Below, piece by piece: positions 1-11,883 of a stretch of DNA of 64,000 nt (position 1 is the stretch's first letter; each line of letters starts with the position of its first letter). The DNA is from Timema cristinae (taxonomy: Eukaryota; Arthropoda; Insecta; Phasmatodea; Timematidae): the NCBI GenBank assembly GCA_039000515.1, contig JBCFYV010000001.1, positions 14,485,928 to 14,549,927 of the forward strand, given 5' to 3'. The notes beneath the pieces are model-generated. The model saw nothing but the letters and a program-made list of their open reading frames with translations, had not been told where the DNA came from and did not search any database. The position numbers were made by a program, and so were the translations under genes.

Positions 1-1062
1 ATGTATTGACCAAGAGTTGAACATCTTCCAGCTGATATTTCAACGTGATGTATTGACCAAGAGTTGAACATCTTCCAGCTGATATTTCAACGTGATGTAT
101 TGACCAAGAGTCGAACATCTTCCAGCTGATATTTCAATGTGATGTATTGATTGAGAGTCGAACATCTTCCAGCTGATATTTCAATGTGATGTATTGACTG
201 AGAGTCGAACATCTTCCAGCTGATATTTCAATGTGATGTATTGACTGAGAGTCGAACATCTTCCAGCTGATATTACAATGTGATGTATTGACTGAGAGTC
301 GAACATCTTCCAGCTGATATTATAATGTGATGTATTGACTGAGAGTTGAACATCTTCCAGCTGATATTACAATGTGATGTATTGACTGAGAGTCGAACAT
401 CTTCCAGCTGATATTTCAATGTGGTATATTGACTGAGAGTCGAACATCTTCCAGCTGATATTTCAATGTGATGTATTGACTGAGAGTCGAACATCTTCCA
501 GCTGATATTTCAATGTAATGTATTGACTGAGAGTCGAACATCTTCCAGCTGTTATTTCAATGTGATGTATTGATTGAGAGTCGAACATCTTCCAGCTGAT
601 ATTTCAATGTGATGTATTGACTGAGAGTCGAACATCTTCCAGCTGATATTTCAATGTGATGTATTGACTGAGAGTCGAACATCTTCCAGCTGATATTTCA
701 ATGTAATGTATTGACTGAGAGTCGAACATCTTTCAGCTGATATTATAATGTGGTGCAGCCTATTGACTGAGAGTTGAACATCTTCCAGCTGATATTTCAA
801 TGGGGTATATTGACTGGGAGTCGAACATCTTCCAGCTGATATTTCAATGTAATGTATTGACTGAGAGTCGAACATCTTCCAGCTGATATTTCAATGTAAT
901 GTATTGACCAAGAGTTGAACATCTTCCAGCTGATATTTCAACGTGATGTATTGATTGAGAGTCGAACATCTTCCAGCTGATATTTCAATGGGGTATATTG
1001 ACTGGGAGTCGAACATCTTCCAGCTGATATTTCAATGTAATGTATTGACTGAGAGTCGAACA
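1..1062. repeat. Minisatellite, 47-bp unit, about 22 copies
   Basis: Head-to-tail copies of a 47-bp unit around 'gaacatcttccagctgatat' run from the first base, so the array continues beyond the left edge. Copies differ by a few substitutions (gaccaagagtt versus gactgagagtc), and one copy near 750 carries a short insertion. The unit is not a multiple of three; the roughly 73-residue minus-strand open frames here are by-products of repetition. Confidence 0.97.
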
Positions 1063-1116
1063 TGCTCATGACAGACAAACTATTCATTTTATTAATATGG
1101 AATATAGCTATATTGT

Positions 1117-1266
1117 CACCATGTTTTACTACTCGTTCATTTTACACGTATATGTATTAATTACGCTAATGGTTTTAGGGATGATTAAAGTTAAATTTAG
1201 AGAAAATGTACCCGCATTAGAGAGTAAGAACCTATTTAGGAAAAATTACTCTCAGTGCATGCAGTA
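1117..1266 (-). mobile_element. SINE fragment, 3' body only
   Basis: This segment matches the tail half of the complete SINE at 9963-10218: it has the ttactac, attacgctaatgg, gggatga and cccgcatt blocks in the same order. The tRNA-like head is missing. It lies in an AT-rich island between two minisatellites. Nothing else is recognised in 1063-1588 except an unassigned open stretch near 1465-1570. Confidence 0.6.
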
Positions 1267-1588
1267 AATGTTATTATAAACACAGGACTACGTCCCTTCA
1301 CAGAAACAAGAGGCTACATATTTTTACATCACAAACATTTGTTTTAGACGTTCTGTTTGATTGTATCTGTGAATGCGAGAACATCACACAACGTACTCAT
1401 CTGTACGTGAGACGAGTTGGGAAGTAATAACATCACACAAATGACTTATGATGAAAGGTCAGAGTAAAGAGGAACGTTACATTCACCGGGAGAAATAATC
1501 GGCCTCTCTTGATTGAATTGGTGCGTAAATTACAGAGAGAGCTCCAACATGTCCTGAATATTAACACCTTCCTACGGATTGTAGTTTC

Positions 1589-2650
1589 TGTGCCTTCTGT
1601 TACAGGACTGGAGCTGTGTCTTTTGTTACAGGACTGGACTAGAGCTGTGTCTTCTGTTACAGGACTAGAGCTGTGTCTTCTGTTACAGGACTGGACTAGA
1701 GCTGTGTCTTCTGTTACAAGAATGGACTAGAGCTGTGTCTTCTGTTACAGGACTAGAGCTGTGTCTTCTGTTATAGGACTGGACTAGAGCTGTCTTCTGT
1801 TACAAGAATGGACTAGAGCTGTGTCTTCTGTTACAGGACTAGAGCTGTGTCTTCTGTTATAGGACTATAGCTGTGTCTTCTGTTATAGGACTGGACTAGA
1901 GCTGTGTCTTCTGTTACAAGAATGGACTAGAGCTGTGTCTTCTGTTACAGGACTAGAGCTGTGTCTTCTGTTATAGGACTGGACTAGAGCTGTCTTCTGT
2001 TACAAGAATGGACTAGAGCTGTGTCTTCTGTTATAGGACTGGATTAGAGCTGTCTTCTGTTACAATAATGGACTAGAGCTGCGTCTTCTGTTACAGGACT
2101 GGAGCTGTGTCTTCTGTTAAAGGACTGGACTAGAGCTGTCTTCTGTTACAAGAATGGACTAGAGCTGTGTCTTCTGTTACAAGACTGGACTAGAGCTGTG
2201 TCTTCTGTTACAGGACTGGACTAGAGCTGTGTCTTCTGTTACATGATTGGACTAGAGCTGTGTCTTCTGTTACATGATTGGACTAGAGCTGTGTCTTCTG
2301 TTACAGGACTAGAGCTGTGTCTTCTGTTATAGGACTGGACTAGAGCTGTCTTCTGTTACAAGAATTGACTAGAGCTGTGTCTTCTGTTACAAGACTGGAC
2401 TAGAGCTGTGTCTTCTGTTATAGGACTGGACTAGAGCTGTCTTCTGTTACAAGAATTGACTAGAGCTGTGTCTTCTGTTACAAGACTGGACTAGAGCTGT
2501 GTCTTCTGTTACAGGACTGGACTAGAGCTGTGTCTTCTGTTACATGATTGGACTAGAGCTGTGTCTTCTGTTACATGATTGGACTAGAGCTGTGTCTTCT
2601 GTTACAGGACTAGAGCTGTGTCTTCTGTTATAGTACTGGATTAGAACTAT
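1589..2650. repeat. Minisatellite, mixed 31-bp and 24-bp units
   Basis: Units read 'gactagagctgtgtcttctgttacagga'. The longer form carries an extra ggactg block, and the two lengths alternate irregularly. Every unit ends in cttctgttacag, which resembles a splice acceptor (pyrimidine tract plus CAG). A 73-residue plus-strand open frame starting near 1509 runs into the array and is not convincing as a gene. Confidence 0.96.
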
Positions 2651-3084
2651 GTAATTTATTGAAAAATTATGTTTAGATTAAATATAAATACTATGCATAG
2701 TAATCCTCATAGGTTATTATGTCTGCACGGACTGTACAACCACTGTATATATAGCTCTAAATGTGCACGGACTGTACAAACATTGAATAACAAAGCCCGA
2801 GTGAATGAGAGAAATGGATGAGGTTGTATTATTTTAATTCCCCTCCTGGCCTAGGGCAGTTTATGGCGTGGATCGGCAGGAAAACTAAGATCTGTAACAA
2901 AGCCAAATTGCTCTCCAATCGACCCTTACCCCCCAATTCCGTCCCCCCATTCCCCAATTCCACCCCCCACTTCCCCGACCATTCTTTTTTTTGGGGGGAG
3001 AGGGGGGCCCAATTCCTTGTATCTTGTCTGACTGTAAGCAGCGGTCTTCTTGTGTGGGACTTCCTGACAAGTTACTGGGTTCTC
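2651..3084. other. Unique island, no gene recognised
   Basis: AT-rich sequence with a 16-bp direct repeat (tgcacggactgtacaa, near 2725 and 2764), followed by a C-rich stretch (about 2920-2970) and a G-rich run near 2990-3010. Open frames exist on both strands but show no family signature. Confidence 0.6.
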
Positions 3085-3600
3085 TACCTTCTCTTACCAT
3101 TGTTGGCTCTTACCATAGCTGGCTCTTACTATAGCTGGTTTTACATAGCAACAACTTCATAACTGGCTTAACCATAGCTGCTCTTACATAGATACTCTTA
3201 CATATCGGCTATTAATATAGCTGGTTTTTACAATACCAGCAATACCATAACTGTCTTTTACCATAGCTGGCTCTTACATAGCTGACTTTCACCATAGTTG
3301 AATCTACATAACTGGCTCTTAGCTTTGCTGGTTCTTACGATAGCTGACACTTACCATAGCTGTCTTAGCATATCTAGATCTTATCATAGCTGGTTTTTAC
3401 AATAGCGGTCTCGCACCATAGATGGCTCTTATCATAATGGCTTTTACCATAACTGGCTTTTACAATAGCTGGCGCTTACCATACCTGAGGGATACCATAA
3501 TTTGCTCTAGCTATAGCTGGTTAACATAATATGTACTTCTTACCATATCTGTTCTTACCAAGTCTGGTTCCTCTTATTCCTGTATTTTGTAACGGGTTCT
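3085..3600. repeat. Degenerate tandem repeat, about 17-18 bp unit
   Basis: Loosely repeated 'cttaccatagctggct' motifs with many substitutions and small indels. This is either an old array or poorly corrected sequence. It lies just before the much cleaner 35-bp array. Confidence 0.85.
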
Positions 3601-3661
3601 TACGAGTTACAGAAGGCCCTGATAAATATATAGAGTTTTCAACAAGAATTGAAAACGGTTG

Positions 3662-5757
3662 AATACAATCTTCATCTATCTAGAAGACTGTGAGTAATAC
3701 AACTTTCACTCAGTATAGAAGCCGTGAGTAATACAACCTTCACTCAGTATAGAAGGCCTCATTGAGGTGATAATACAACTTCACTCATAAGATAGTAATG
3801 TGAAGTAAATACAACCTTCACTCAGTATAGAAGGCGTGATAATACAACCTTCACTCATATAGAAGCGTGAGTAATACAACTTCACTCATTATAGAAGGTC
3901 GTGAAGTAATACAACTTCACTCAGTATAGAAGGCGTGATAATACAACCTTCATCAGTATAGAAGGCCGTGAGTAATACAACCTTCACTCAGTATAGAAGG
4001 CCGTGAGTAATACAACTTCACTCAGTATAGAAGGTTGTGATAATACAACCTTCACTCATATAGAAGTGTATATACAACTTCTAGTAGAAGGCCGTGAGTA
4101 ATACAACCTTCACTCAGTATAGAAGGTTGTGAGTAATACAACTTCACTCAGTATAGAAGGCCGTGAGTAATACAACCTTCACTCAGTATAGAAGGTTGTG
4201 AGTAATACAACTTTCACTCATTATAGAAGGCCTGTGATAATACAACCTTCACTCAGTATAGAAGACTGTGAGTAATACAACCTACACTCATATAGAAGGC
4301 TGTGAGTATACAACCTTCACTCAGTATAGAAGGTTGTGAGTAATACAACCTTCACTCAGTATAGAAGGCCGTGAGTAATACAACCTTCACTCAGTATGGA
4401 AGGCAGTGAGTAATACAACCTACACTCAGTATAGAAGGTTGTGAGTAATACAACCTTCACTCAGTATAGAAGGCCGTGAATAATACAACCTTCACTCAGT
4501 ATAGAAGACTGTGAGTAATACAACCTACACTCAGTATAGAAGGTGTGAATAATACAACCTTCACTCATTATAGAAGGCCGTGAGTAATACAACTTTCACT
4601 CATTATAGAAGGTTGTGAATAATACAACTACCTTCATTCAGTATAGAAGGCCGTGAGTAATACAACTTTCACTCAGTATAGAAGGTTGTGAGTAATACAA
4701 CCTTCACTCAGTATAGAAGGTCGTGAATAATACAACCTTCACTCAGTATAGAAGACTGTGAGTAATACAACCTTCACTCAGTATAGAAGGCTGTGAGTAA
4801 TACAACCTTCACTCAGTATAGAAGGTTGTGAGTAATACAACCTTCACTCAGTATAGAAGGTCGTGAATAATACAACCTTCACTCAGTATAGAAGGCTGTG
4901 AGTAATACAACCTTCACTCAGTATAGAAGTGTGAGTAATACAACCTTCACTCAGTATAGAAGGTTGTGAGTAATACAACCTTCACTCAGTATAGAAGACT
5001 GTGAGTAATACAACCTACACTCAGTATAGAAGGCTGTGAGTAATACAACCTTCACTCAGTATAGAAGGTTGTGAGTAATACAACCTTCACTCAGTATAGA
5101 AGACTGTGAGTAATACAACCTACACTCAGTATAGAAGGCTGTGAGTAATACAACCTTCACTCAGTATAGAAGGTTGTGAGTAATACAACCTTCACTCAGT
5201 ATAGAAGACTGTGAGTAATACAACCTACACTCAGTATAGAAGACTGTGAGTAATACAACCTACACTCAGTATAGAAGGCTGTGAGTAATACAACCTTCAC
5301 TCAGTATAGAAGGTTGTGAATAATACAACCTTCACTCAGTATAGAAGGTTGTGAGTAATACAACCTTCACTCAGTATGGAAGGCTGTGAGTAATACAACC
5401 TTCACTCAGTATGGAAGGCCGTGAGTAATACAACCTTCACTCAGTATAGAAGGTTGTGAGTAATACAACCTTCACTCAGTATAGAAGACTGTGAGTAATA
5501 CAACCTACACTCAGTATAGAAGGCTGTGAGTAATACAACCTTCACTCAGTATAGAAGACTGTGAGAAATACAACTTTCACTCAGTATAGAAGGCTGTGAG
5601 TAATACAACTTTCACTCAGTATAGAAGGCCGTGAATAATACAACCTTCACTCAGTATAGAAGGCTGTGAGTAATACAACCTTCACTCAGTATAGAAGGCT
5701 GTGAGTAATACAACCTTCACTCAGTATAGAAGGCTGTGAGTAATACAACCTTCACTA
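3662..5757. repeat. Minisatellite, 35-bp unit, about 60 copies
   Basis: The unit is 'gtgagtaatacaaccttcac' followed by tcagtatagaaggct. The right part (about 4700-5757) is homogeneous. The left part (to about 4330) has many one-base losses and truncated units. Variants (ggctgt, ggttgt, gactgt, ggccgt) recur in short blocks, suggesting multi-unit duplications. Confidence 0.97.
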
Positions 5758-6400
5758 AGGCAAGGAGAGTTCTATCAATGCAATCGCTGATAGCTGACAC
5801 TGGGGAGCTCGTCTATATCCACTATATTCAAATTCCCTGCCTCAAAGTGTGGGTTATAATGAACGTTTATAAAAAAAAGGAAGACACGAGTCCAAGTTTA
5901 AATTAAACTGTTTATTGTTTAAAAGGAAACACGACTCACGACATAATTAGAGGTTTGCTACAAATCAAAACATGTCAAAAATAAATAATTCCAAGAAGTT
6001 TTGCTTCCCCCGAAGAAGGAACGTTGGTTAGCGTGATATTCACGTTGTTATATTTTCATTTGAAACTAATCCAGACACAATGGCGCCTCTGTGTTGTGTT
6101 TGCGTTGGGCCGTGGAAAAACGGGGTTGACCAGGAGGTCAGAGGTCAACAAGATAGTGCGCGGGATATTATTTGAGAGAGGTAAAGTAGCGTAAGGGAAA
6201 GGCATTCAAGCCTACGCACCTATTACATTTTAAGCCATAAACAATACATTTTTAAAATGTAATCAATATAACATACGTGGTTGTAACTGTTTATATTACA
6301 GCACAAAACCTCAAAATAATCTCATATCAACAGATGAAATCATGTTTGTATTGAGATATGTACGCATCATGTATCCCAAGCGTACGCACTAGCAGCTATC
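5758..6400. other. Unique island, no gene recognised
   Basis: AT-rich sequence between the 35-bp array and the pogo-like relic. On the minus strand about 5770-5840 is a short open stretch with an acceptor-like border, too short to call. The remainder could be the 3' non-coding end of the neighbouring transposon. No other structure is seen. Confidence 0.5.
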
Positions 6401-6419
6401 ACACACGAAACTGTCATAT

Positions 6420-7130
6420 CCAAACATGCCTCGTGCCACCATTCAGAACTGCTGTAGCACTGCATACTGTCTTCTTCAAACGATTCTCCACACCCTCCAC
6501 AAAAGGTGTCTTCATTTGTGTTGTCAGCTTTTGATTAGGATGCTTTCTTTGATGTACAGTAGCCCCGTGGCTTCTTTGCTGCTGACTGACAGTTCACAGC
6601 TGACTTCTGACAGCCAACATTTAGGTATATACCTGAATTTTGACTATCAGAAGTGACATCTGTTAAACTAATGTTTTTTTGCAGATCATATGGTTCGGCG
6701 TAGGGATACATAATTTGGTCTGGTAACTTTCGAAAAATCAAGTTTCTTTGCAGCATTTTCCATTTTACTCCGTCTTCAGCCACTCCCACAATGTTTGTAG
6801 ATGGCTGTACAGCATCCTCAGCAAAATTAACAGTTTCATTTGATTCACTTTAGTTGGTTACCTCTGCTGGAGCGATGTCTTCATCTGAAAAAAAAAAGTC
6901 CGGGTTCTACGGAAAAAAATTCTTGTCAAAGAGAAAGCAGGTTCGGCTATTTCTACTGTAAGCTGCAAGAAATAAAGCTCTGTGCTGCTGCTTGACCAAC
7001 TATTTGTCAACATCTTGTCCGTAGGCTACTTTGAGAGGCCCAAAGAAACATTTGTCACGAGGCTGAATCTTGTGAATTGAGTGTAGTGGTAGTGAAAGCA
7101 ACGTAATTTTATTCTCCCTGGTAATTTGTT
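6420..7130 (-). pseudogene. pogo/Tigger-like transposase C-terminal fragment with a PHD-like Cys/His end
   Basis: Read on the minus strand from about 7130 down, the translation starts with LLSLPLHSIHKIQPRDKCFF, matching the 'LPPHTTHKLQPLD..FF.PLK' block around the third catalytic Asp of pogo/Tigger (Tc1/mariner superfamily) transposases. Further on, after frame changes, comes DEDIAPAEVT, a typical tail motif of this family. An open stretch 6789-6535 follows, then an in-frame TAA, then a cysteine/histidine module (CGGC ... C ... WWHEAC) resembling the PHD-like finger at the C-terminus of many insect pogo-like proteins. The first two catalytic Asp blocks and the DNA-binding domain are missing, and stops break the frame, so it is inactive. 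Assignment is by motif only. Confidence 0.7.
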
Positions 7131-7645
7131 ACTATATGAAAAGAAAGCACAGAGAGCTTACATCACCATATACTTTTTATTTTGCCGCGGAAGTCAAAAG
7201 TAAGTACAGACCTTCTACAGTCCCCTAGCTGCTTACTCTTGCACTCGTCTGCAATAAGTTGGATTATAACTGCTAAATAGCAGCAGTTGTTCTGTTCCAA
7301 GCAAATCACTCTATTACAGAATACAAGAACATCTGGATCTACTATTTTTATTTATTCAGGAGAGCTTATTGTTACTGTGTAAAAACTACAGTTTATTGAC
7401 TGAAAATGGATTCTTACCTCCCACCACCGTACGGAATTTAGTTGGACGATATTATAAAGCTCAAACAAACATGTCGACAGTCACAACCAATGTGTGTTAA
7501 CCAAATTATTTCCCATGTTCGTCAATTGCCGAAATTTTAATGTGCGTACTCTTAGACTATGCCTTTCTCTTATAGTACTGATAGCGCTAGATTATTATAG
7601 TACTGGCTGGAACTAGAATATTTTACAGGTAGTACTAGATTATAA
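7131..7645. other. Unique island, no gene recognised
   Basis: AT-rich sequence right of the transposase relic, possibly the interior of the same dead element. No intact open frame, repeat or inverted end was found. Confidence 0.5.
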
Positions 7646-7829
7646 TCAACCTTGGTGATCTTGGGGTTAAAGTGTTAACCTAGGATCCAATGTTCATGGG
7701 TTAAAATCCAGCCAAGATTGACGGATTTTTCTTGCGCGACAAAAATCCGTAACACAACTTCCTTCGGATGGAAAGTAAAGCCGTTGGTCCCATGTCAATT
7801 GTGGCATGTAAAAAAAAAAAAAAAAAAAA
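7646..7829 (+). mobile_element. SINE-like element with poly(A) tail
   Basis: About 165 bp of non-coding sequence ends in a run of about 20 A at 7810-7829. A B-box-like block (atgggttaaaatcca) lies near 7697, consistent with a tRNA-derived promoter. It is a different family from the SINE at 9963-10218. I did not find flanking target duplications. Confidence 0.45.
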
Positions 7830-8277
7830 CTGGACGGTATGTGAAAAAAATTTCCCGGCAAAATTAGTAGTAGGATCTAATACATGGCATTTCTACCAGA
7901 TAGCGTAGACAGCACTAACCAGCCGAAGGGCTGAGTGTGTGACCAACTTCAGAGAGAAATCACATCAAACCAACCCTCGAGTTGTTGAATTAAGACGAAC
8001 TAGACTAAACTTATAGTAGTAGTCTACTATATTATAATACAAATGGCTACTGGTACTAATCAGGTTTTAATAGTGGCCCACAGTCCTGTGTATAAGGTGC
8101 GAGGGTTCAAACCTCTTCTATAGTAGCTCTACGTTATGTCGGATGGTCAAGCTGTAGCGAGTTAAATCGTCTTGGTTAAAAGACTGTAGTTAGGCCTATA
8201 TATTAATGGTCCTTTTAGTGTATTATGCTGTTCCTATTGCCCACAATTTATTGATTCTTTTCCCATAGTTTAGTTAA
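7830..8277. other. Unique island with possible tRNA-like fragment
   Basis: AT-rich. A B-box-like sequence (gagggttcaaacctct) near 8105 suggests another tRNA-derived SINE fragment, but no convincing acceptor-stem pairing or A box is seen, so no tRNA is called. Confidence 0.4.
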
Positions 8278-8431
8278 TATGAACGTGACTACCATGATGT
8301 AGTTTCTATGAACCTAGCTACCGTGATGCAGTTTACATTGACGTAGCTATCATGCTGCAGTTTCTATGAACGTTGCTACTATGGTACAGTTTATATGAAC
8401 GTGACTACCATGATGCAGTTTCTATGGCCGG
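8278..8431. repeat. Short degenerate tandem repeat, 29-30 bp, five copies
   Basis: Five diverged copies of 'atgaacgtgactaccatgat' followed by g(c/t)agtttct. It is adjacent to a GC-richer open segment (8425-8575) that I could not assign. Confidence 0.85.
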
Positions 8432-8869
8432 TACCCTCCATAATAATGAGAGAAAGTGATATCGGTTCCCTTGTGTCGTTTTCTATTCGTCAGAGGGCGG
8501 TGACACTTGACGTTACCATGGAGACTGAGAAATTGAAACCACGCCCCCCTCTACATGACGTAATAAGTGCAGTGTAAATTACCTCTTATTATAAATATGT
8601 ATTAAGTGTAATTAAACATCAATAATTATTATAATCTGTGGTCCAGGTAAAAATGAGTTCTATTTATTAGCTATATTTTGAAGACACGGTCAGAAAGAAA
8701 GGGTTTCATATTCAGACATCACTTATAATTTAATTGAAGATAGTGTGAGATTTGTGGTTTGAGGAAATGCTCTGAGGTACTGAGGAAGACTCCACGGCTG
8801 ACAGGGAGGGAGTCTAAGGGACTGAGTAGCCTATAGGCCTATGTGATTGTTTGAAGAGGATTGTTGGGC
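8432..8869. other. Unique island with an unassigned open segment
   Basis: The plus frame stays open from about 8395 to 8577, with higher GC than its surroundings. An AG precedes it and a GTAATAAG lies near its end. No domain is recognised and the minus strand gives nothing better, so I do not call an exon. The remainder is AT-rich. Confidence 0.35.
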
Positions 8870-9645
8870 TCCAAGGAGGATGTTAGAGTCTGAGGAGGAT
8901 TGTGAGACTCTTAGAAAATCTATCAGGGTCCCTGGGTGCTTGCGAGGATCTGAAGAGGTTTTGAAGTCTGAGAAAGGTTCCGGGTGTCTGAGGAGGCCTG
9001 TGAAAGTCTGAGGAAACCAGTGAAGGTCTGAAGAGGCTGTGAAGATCTGAAGAAGGATGTGAATGTCTGAGAAGGCCTGTGAAGGTCTTAAGAAAGTTGT
9101 GAGTTCCTGAGGAGGTCAGTGAAAGTCTAAAGAGGACGTAAAGGTCTGAGGAAGAATGTAAAGTTCTGAGGAGGCTTGTGAACGTCTGAAGAGGCTGTGA
9201 ATTTCCGAAGATGGATGTGAGTGTCTGAGGAGGCCTGTAAAGGTCTGAAGATGCTGTGAAGGTTTGAAGAAGGCTGTGAGTGTCTGAGGAGGCCTGTGAA
9301 GGTCTGAAGAGCTTGTAAAGGTCTGAGAAGGCCGCAAAGGCCTTAAGAAGGCTGTGAGGGTTTGAGGAGGCCAGTGAAGGCCTGAAGAAGGCTGTGAGGG
9401 TCTGAGGAGGCCAGTGAAGGCCTGAAGAAGGCTGTGAGGGTTTGAGGAGGCCGGTGAAGGTCTGAAGAGGTTTTGAAAGTCTGAAGAAGGCTGTGAGTGT
9501 CTGAAGAGACATGTGAAGGTTTGAAGAAACAGTGAAGGTCTGAGAAGGCCGCAAAGGCCTGAAGAAGGCTGTGAAGGTCTGAGGAAGCCAGTGAAGGTCT
9601 GAGTGTCTGAAGAGACCTGCGAATGTCTGAAGAAACAGTGAAGTA
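8870..9645. repeat. Purine-rich minisatellite, 20-bp unit (40-bp dimers)
   Basis: Alternating 20-mers gtctgaggaggcctgtgaag and gtctgaagaaggctgtgagt repeat for about 770 bp. The plus strand is strongly purine-rich, so the minus strand lacks stops and has overlapping open frames of up to 289 residues in three frames. Equal openness in several frames of a 20-bp unit argues against a protein. Confidence 0.95.
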
Positions 9646-9962
9646 GTAGAGTGTCTGTGAAGCATGTCCCATGTTGAACGTTGTCCTCCACTCATGCAAA
9701 TGAAGCCTCGCACCTTGGTAATTGCAGTCATTGGGTGTCCTCTGGACAGCAATTAGCAGCTCTGAGTGAGGTGAGGACTAGCACGGGCACAGCAATTAAC
9801 AAACAACTGTCTGTAGTGGAGAACTTGAGGAGCAGAGTCGCCCCAGCTGTCTCTGTGGGCTTTGTTTCAGTGCCCTGTTTCTGTGCCCTGTTTCTGTGCC
9901 TGTTCCTGTGTCCTGTCTCTTCCTACTCTGGTGGCGGCTAAATAAGAGTGTCACAACGAAAG
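9646..9962. other. Unique island between arrays; short 13-bp repeat
   Basis: GC-richer sequence with a small repeat of tgccctgtttctg near 9870-9920. Splice-like borders can be drawn on both strands (for example AG at 9730 and GT at 9774 on plus), but each reading is too short or hits a stop. The right end is the first copy of the SINE target duplication. Confidence 0.4.
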
Positions 9963-10218
9963 TATTAATATTTAGCACCGCCTCTTACTACCCGTTCGGG
10001 TTATACGCTTTAAGTACTAATTACGCTAATGGATTAGGAATTGGGAAGGTTTTTAATTAGATGAAGTGAACCCGCATTTGCGTGGAGGGAGAGTGGAAAA
10101 CCATTTAGGAAAAACCACCCCCAGTTCACCCGACCGAGATTCGAACCTCGATCTCCCCGTCCTCATCAGTCGAGCTAAACACGTCAAGCGCGTTAGCCAA
10201 CTACGCCACCGAGGCGGG
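9963..10218 (-). mobile_element. Complete tRNA-derived SINE with 13-bp target duplication
   Basis: On the minus strand the element opens with a tRNA-like head. It has an A-box-like tggcgtagttggc and a B box ggttcgaatctc. A conserved body follows (gcgggttcact ... attagcgtaatta) and a tail ending gaacgggtagtaagaggcgg plus an AT-rich end. It is flanked by gtcacaacgaaag at 9950-9962 and 10219-10231, a perfect target-site duplication as expected for LINE-driven insertion. This is the reference copy for the family. Other copies lie near 1.1, 11.4, 33.9, 34.3, 38.4, 42.1 and 51.9 kb. Confidence 0.88.
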
Positions 10219-10291
10219 TCACAACGAAAGGCTATTTATAATGTTAGTCTGTTGGCAGCCTCTGGAGTGTTCCCACTCCAGTAACATCTTA

Positions 10292-10855
10292 TCCGAGATA
10301 CAGAACAAGGAGCACAGGAGAACACAGAACAAGGACGGTAGAACACAGAACAAGGAGCACAGTAGAACACAGAACAAGGACGGTAGAACACAGAACAAGG
10401 AGCACAGTAGAACACAGAACAAGGACGGTAGAACACAGAACAAGGAGCACAGTAGAACACAGAAAAAGGACGGTAGAACACAGAACAAGGGCAGTAGAAC
10501 ACAGGACAAGGGTAATAGAACACAGCTCAAGAACACAAAACATGGACAGTATAACTCAGAACAAGGGCAGTAGAACACAGAACAAGGAGCACAGTAGAAC
10601 ACAGAACAAGGACGGTAGAACACAGAACAAGGTATTGAACACAGCTCAATAACACAGAACAAGAACACAAAACAAGGACAGTAGAACTCAGAACAATGCC
10701 AGTAGAATACAAAAATAGTACAGTAAAATACAAAACAAGGACAGTAGAACTCAGAACAATGCCAGTAGAATACAGAAATAGTACAGTAGAATACAAAACA
10801 AGGACAGTAGAACACAGAACATGGAAGAGAGAAGAGCACAAAACAAGGACAGTAT
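10292..10855. repeat. Minisatellite, 21-bp plus 24-bp composite unit
   Basis: Copies of gaacacagaacaaggacggta (21 bp) and gaacacagaacaaggagcac plus agta (24 bp) alternate as a 45-bp dimer. They diverge after about 10640 into acagtagaactcagaacaatgcc variants. Minus-strand open frames rich in Cys, Val and Leu are artefacts of the repeat. Confidence 0.95.
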
Positions 10856-11313
10856 CAGACAAAAATATTCACATGCATTACAACTGGTTTAATTTTCTTA
10901 GGACAACAATTTCAATGCATTTAAATATGGTCTCATTTTGATGCTACCTCCTGATGATCTGTTATCTCGCTGTAAACCATATAATTATTATTTATGTAGT
11001 TACAAGTACACGTGGTTTAATTAATTATCATGATGAATGTGCCTAGTATTAGTCGAGCAGATGTCGTGGGCCGGTTTCATCCTCTAATTCTTGTAGATAT
11101 CGCCTAAAACATTGGCTAATTGTTGCTAGACTGGTAGTAGTGAAAGCAGCAAAACAGTTCTTCGCGCGAGTTCCTGTGCTGGTGGTTGAACCAACATCTC
11201 GCTGTGTTCACATATCTAGGGGCAGAAAAACTAGCAAAGGTCGAGATTAGTGAGTGAGTGAATTAGATATTATCAGGTTATGTTTTAAACACAAGCTATA
11301 TTGTAATTTTAAA
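10856..11313. other. Unique island, no gene recognised
   Basis: AT-rich sequence; no open frame, inverted repeat or tandem structure was seen. Confidence 0.5.
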
Positions 11314-11470
11314 AACTGTACCCACATATGCGTGGAGGGAGAGTGGAAAACATTTTGGAAAAATTACACTCACTACATCCGACAGGGATTTGAACCCTGA
11401 TCTCTCCATCATTGGCAGGCTAGTCTATTGAGAGAGTGAAGCCTTAAACTATGTGGCCACCGAAGTGGTT
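11314..11470 (-). mobile_element. SINE copy, 3' truncated
   Basis: Same family as 9963-10218. The tRNA-like head (ccacttcggtggccacatag on the minus strand), a B-box (agggttcaaatccc) and the body through the gcgtggagggagagtgg block are present. The tail is missing. It is diverged, with no clear target duplication. Confidence 0.75.
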
Positions 11471-11525
11471 AGAGTCAGTATTAATATAATAGATTAAATA
11501 CTATTAAGGTATAAGTAGGGCCTAT

Positions 11526-11883
11526 AAGGAACGCGAGAAGGTTCAGTGTTTTTGCAGTTTCTATAAAAAATATTTTTTGGCCAAAATAAATAAAATATTT
11601 CTCTACTAGAAACATAGAGTTTAATTTTCTTCACATGGTGATATCAACAAATTGTTGAATATCTGGCATGAGCATAGCGGCATTAGATGACAAACTCTTT
11701 TAATGAAGAGAAAAAGTTGTCATTGAATTCCAGGACACTCTTGACAGCTATTCAACAACTGTTGATATCACCAGTTGAAGAAAACTAAACTACATATGTT
11801 TCTACTGGAGCAATATTTGATTTAACTAAAAATAGGTTTTTCTAAAAAAACTTCAAAAACACTGAACTTTTCTCACGTTCCCT
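11526..11883. mobile_element. Palindromic MITE, copy 1
   Basis: About 358 bp with inverted ends: aaggaacgcgagaaggttca at left against the complement of gaacttttctcacgttcc at right. Internal arms are also inverted (ggtgatatcaacaa / caacaactgttgatatcacc; aatatttctc / gagcaatattt). The transcript would fold into a long hairpin. It shares its ends and arms with copies at 38692-39057 and 39897-40175. There is no coding capacity; the superfamily is not assigned. Confidence 0.85.

Noticed and set aside
3662..5757. CRISPR array
   Set aside because: 35-bp units follow each other without unique spacers, in an obviously eukaryotic context; the same applies to all arrays here.
8883..9752. 289-codon minus frame rich in Phe, Ser and Leu
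   Set aside because: Overlapping long frames occur in all minus frames because the complementary strand is pyrimidine-rich; typical of a 20-bp repeat.
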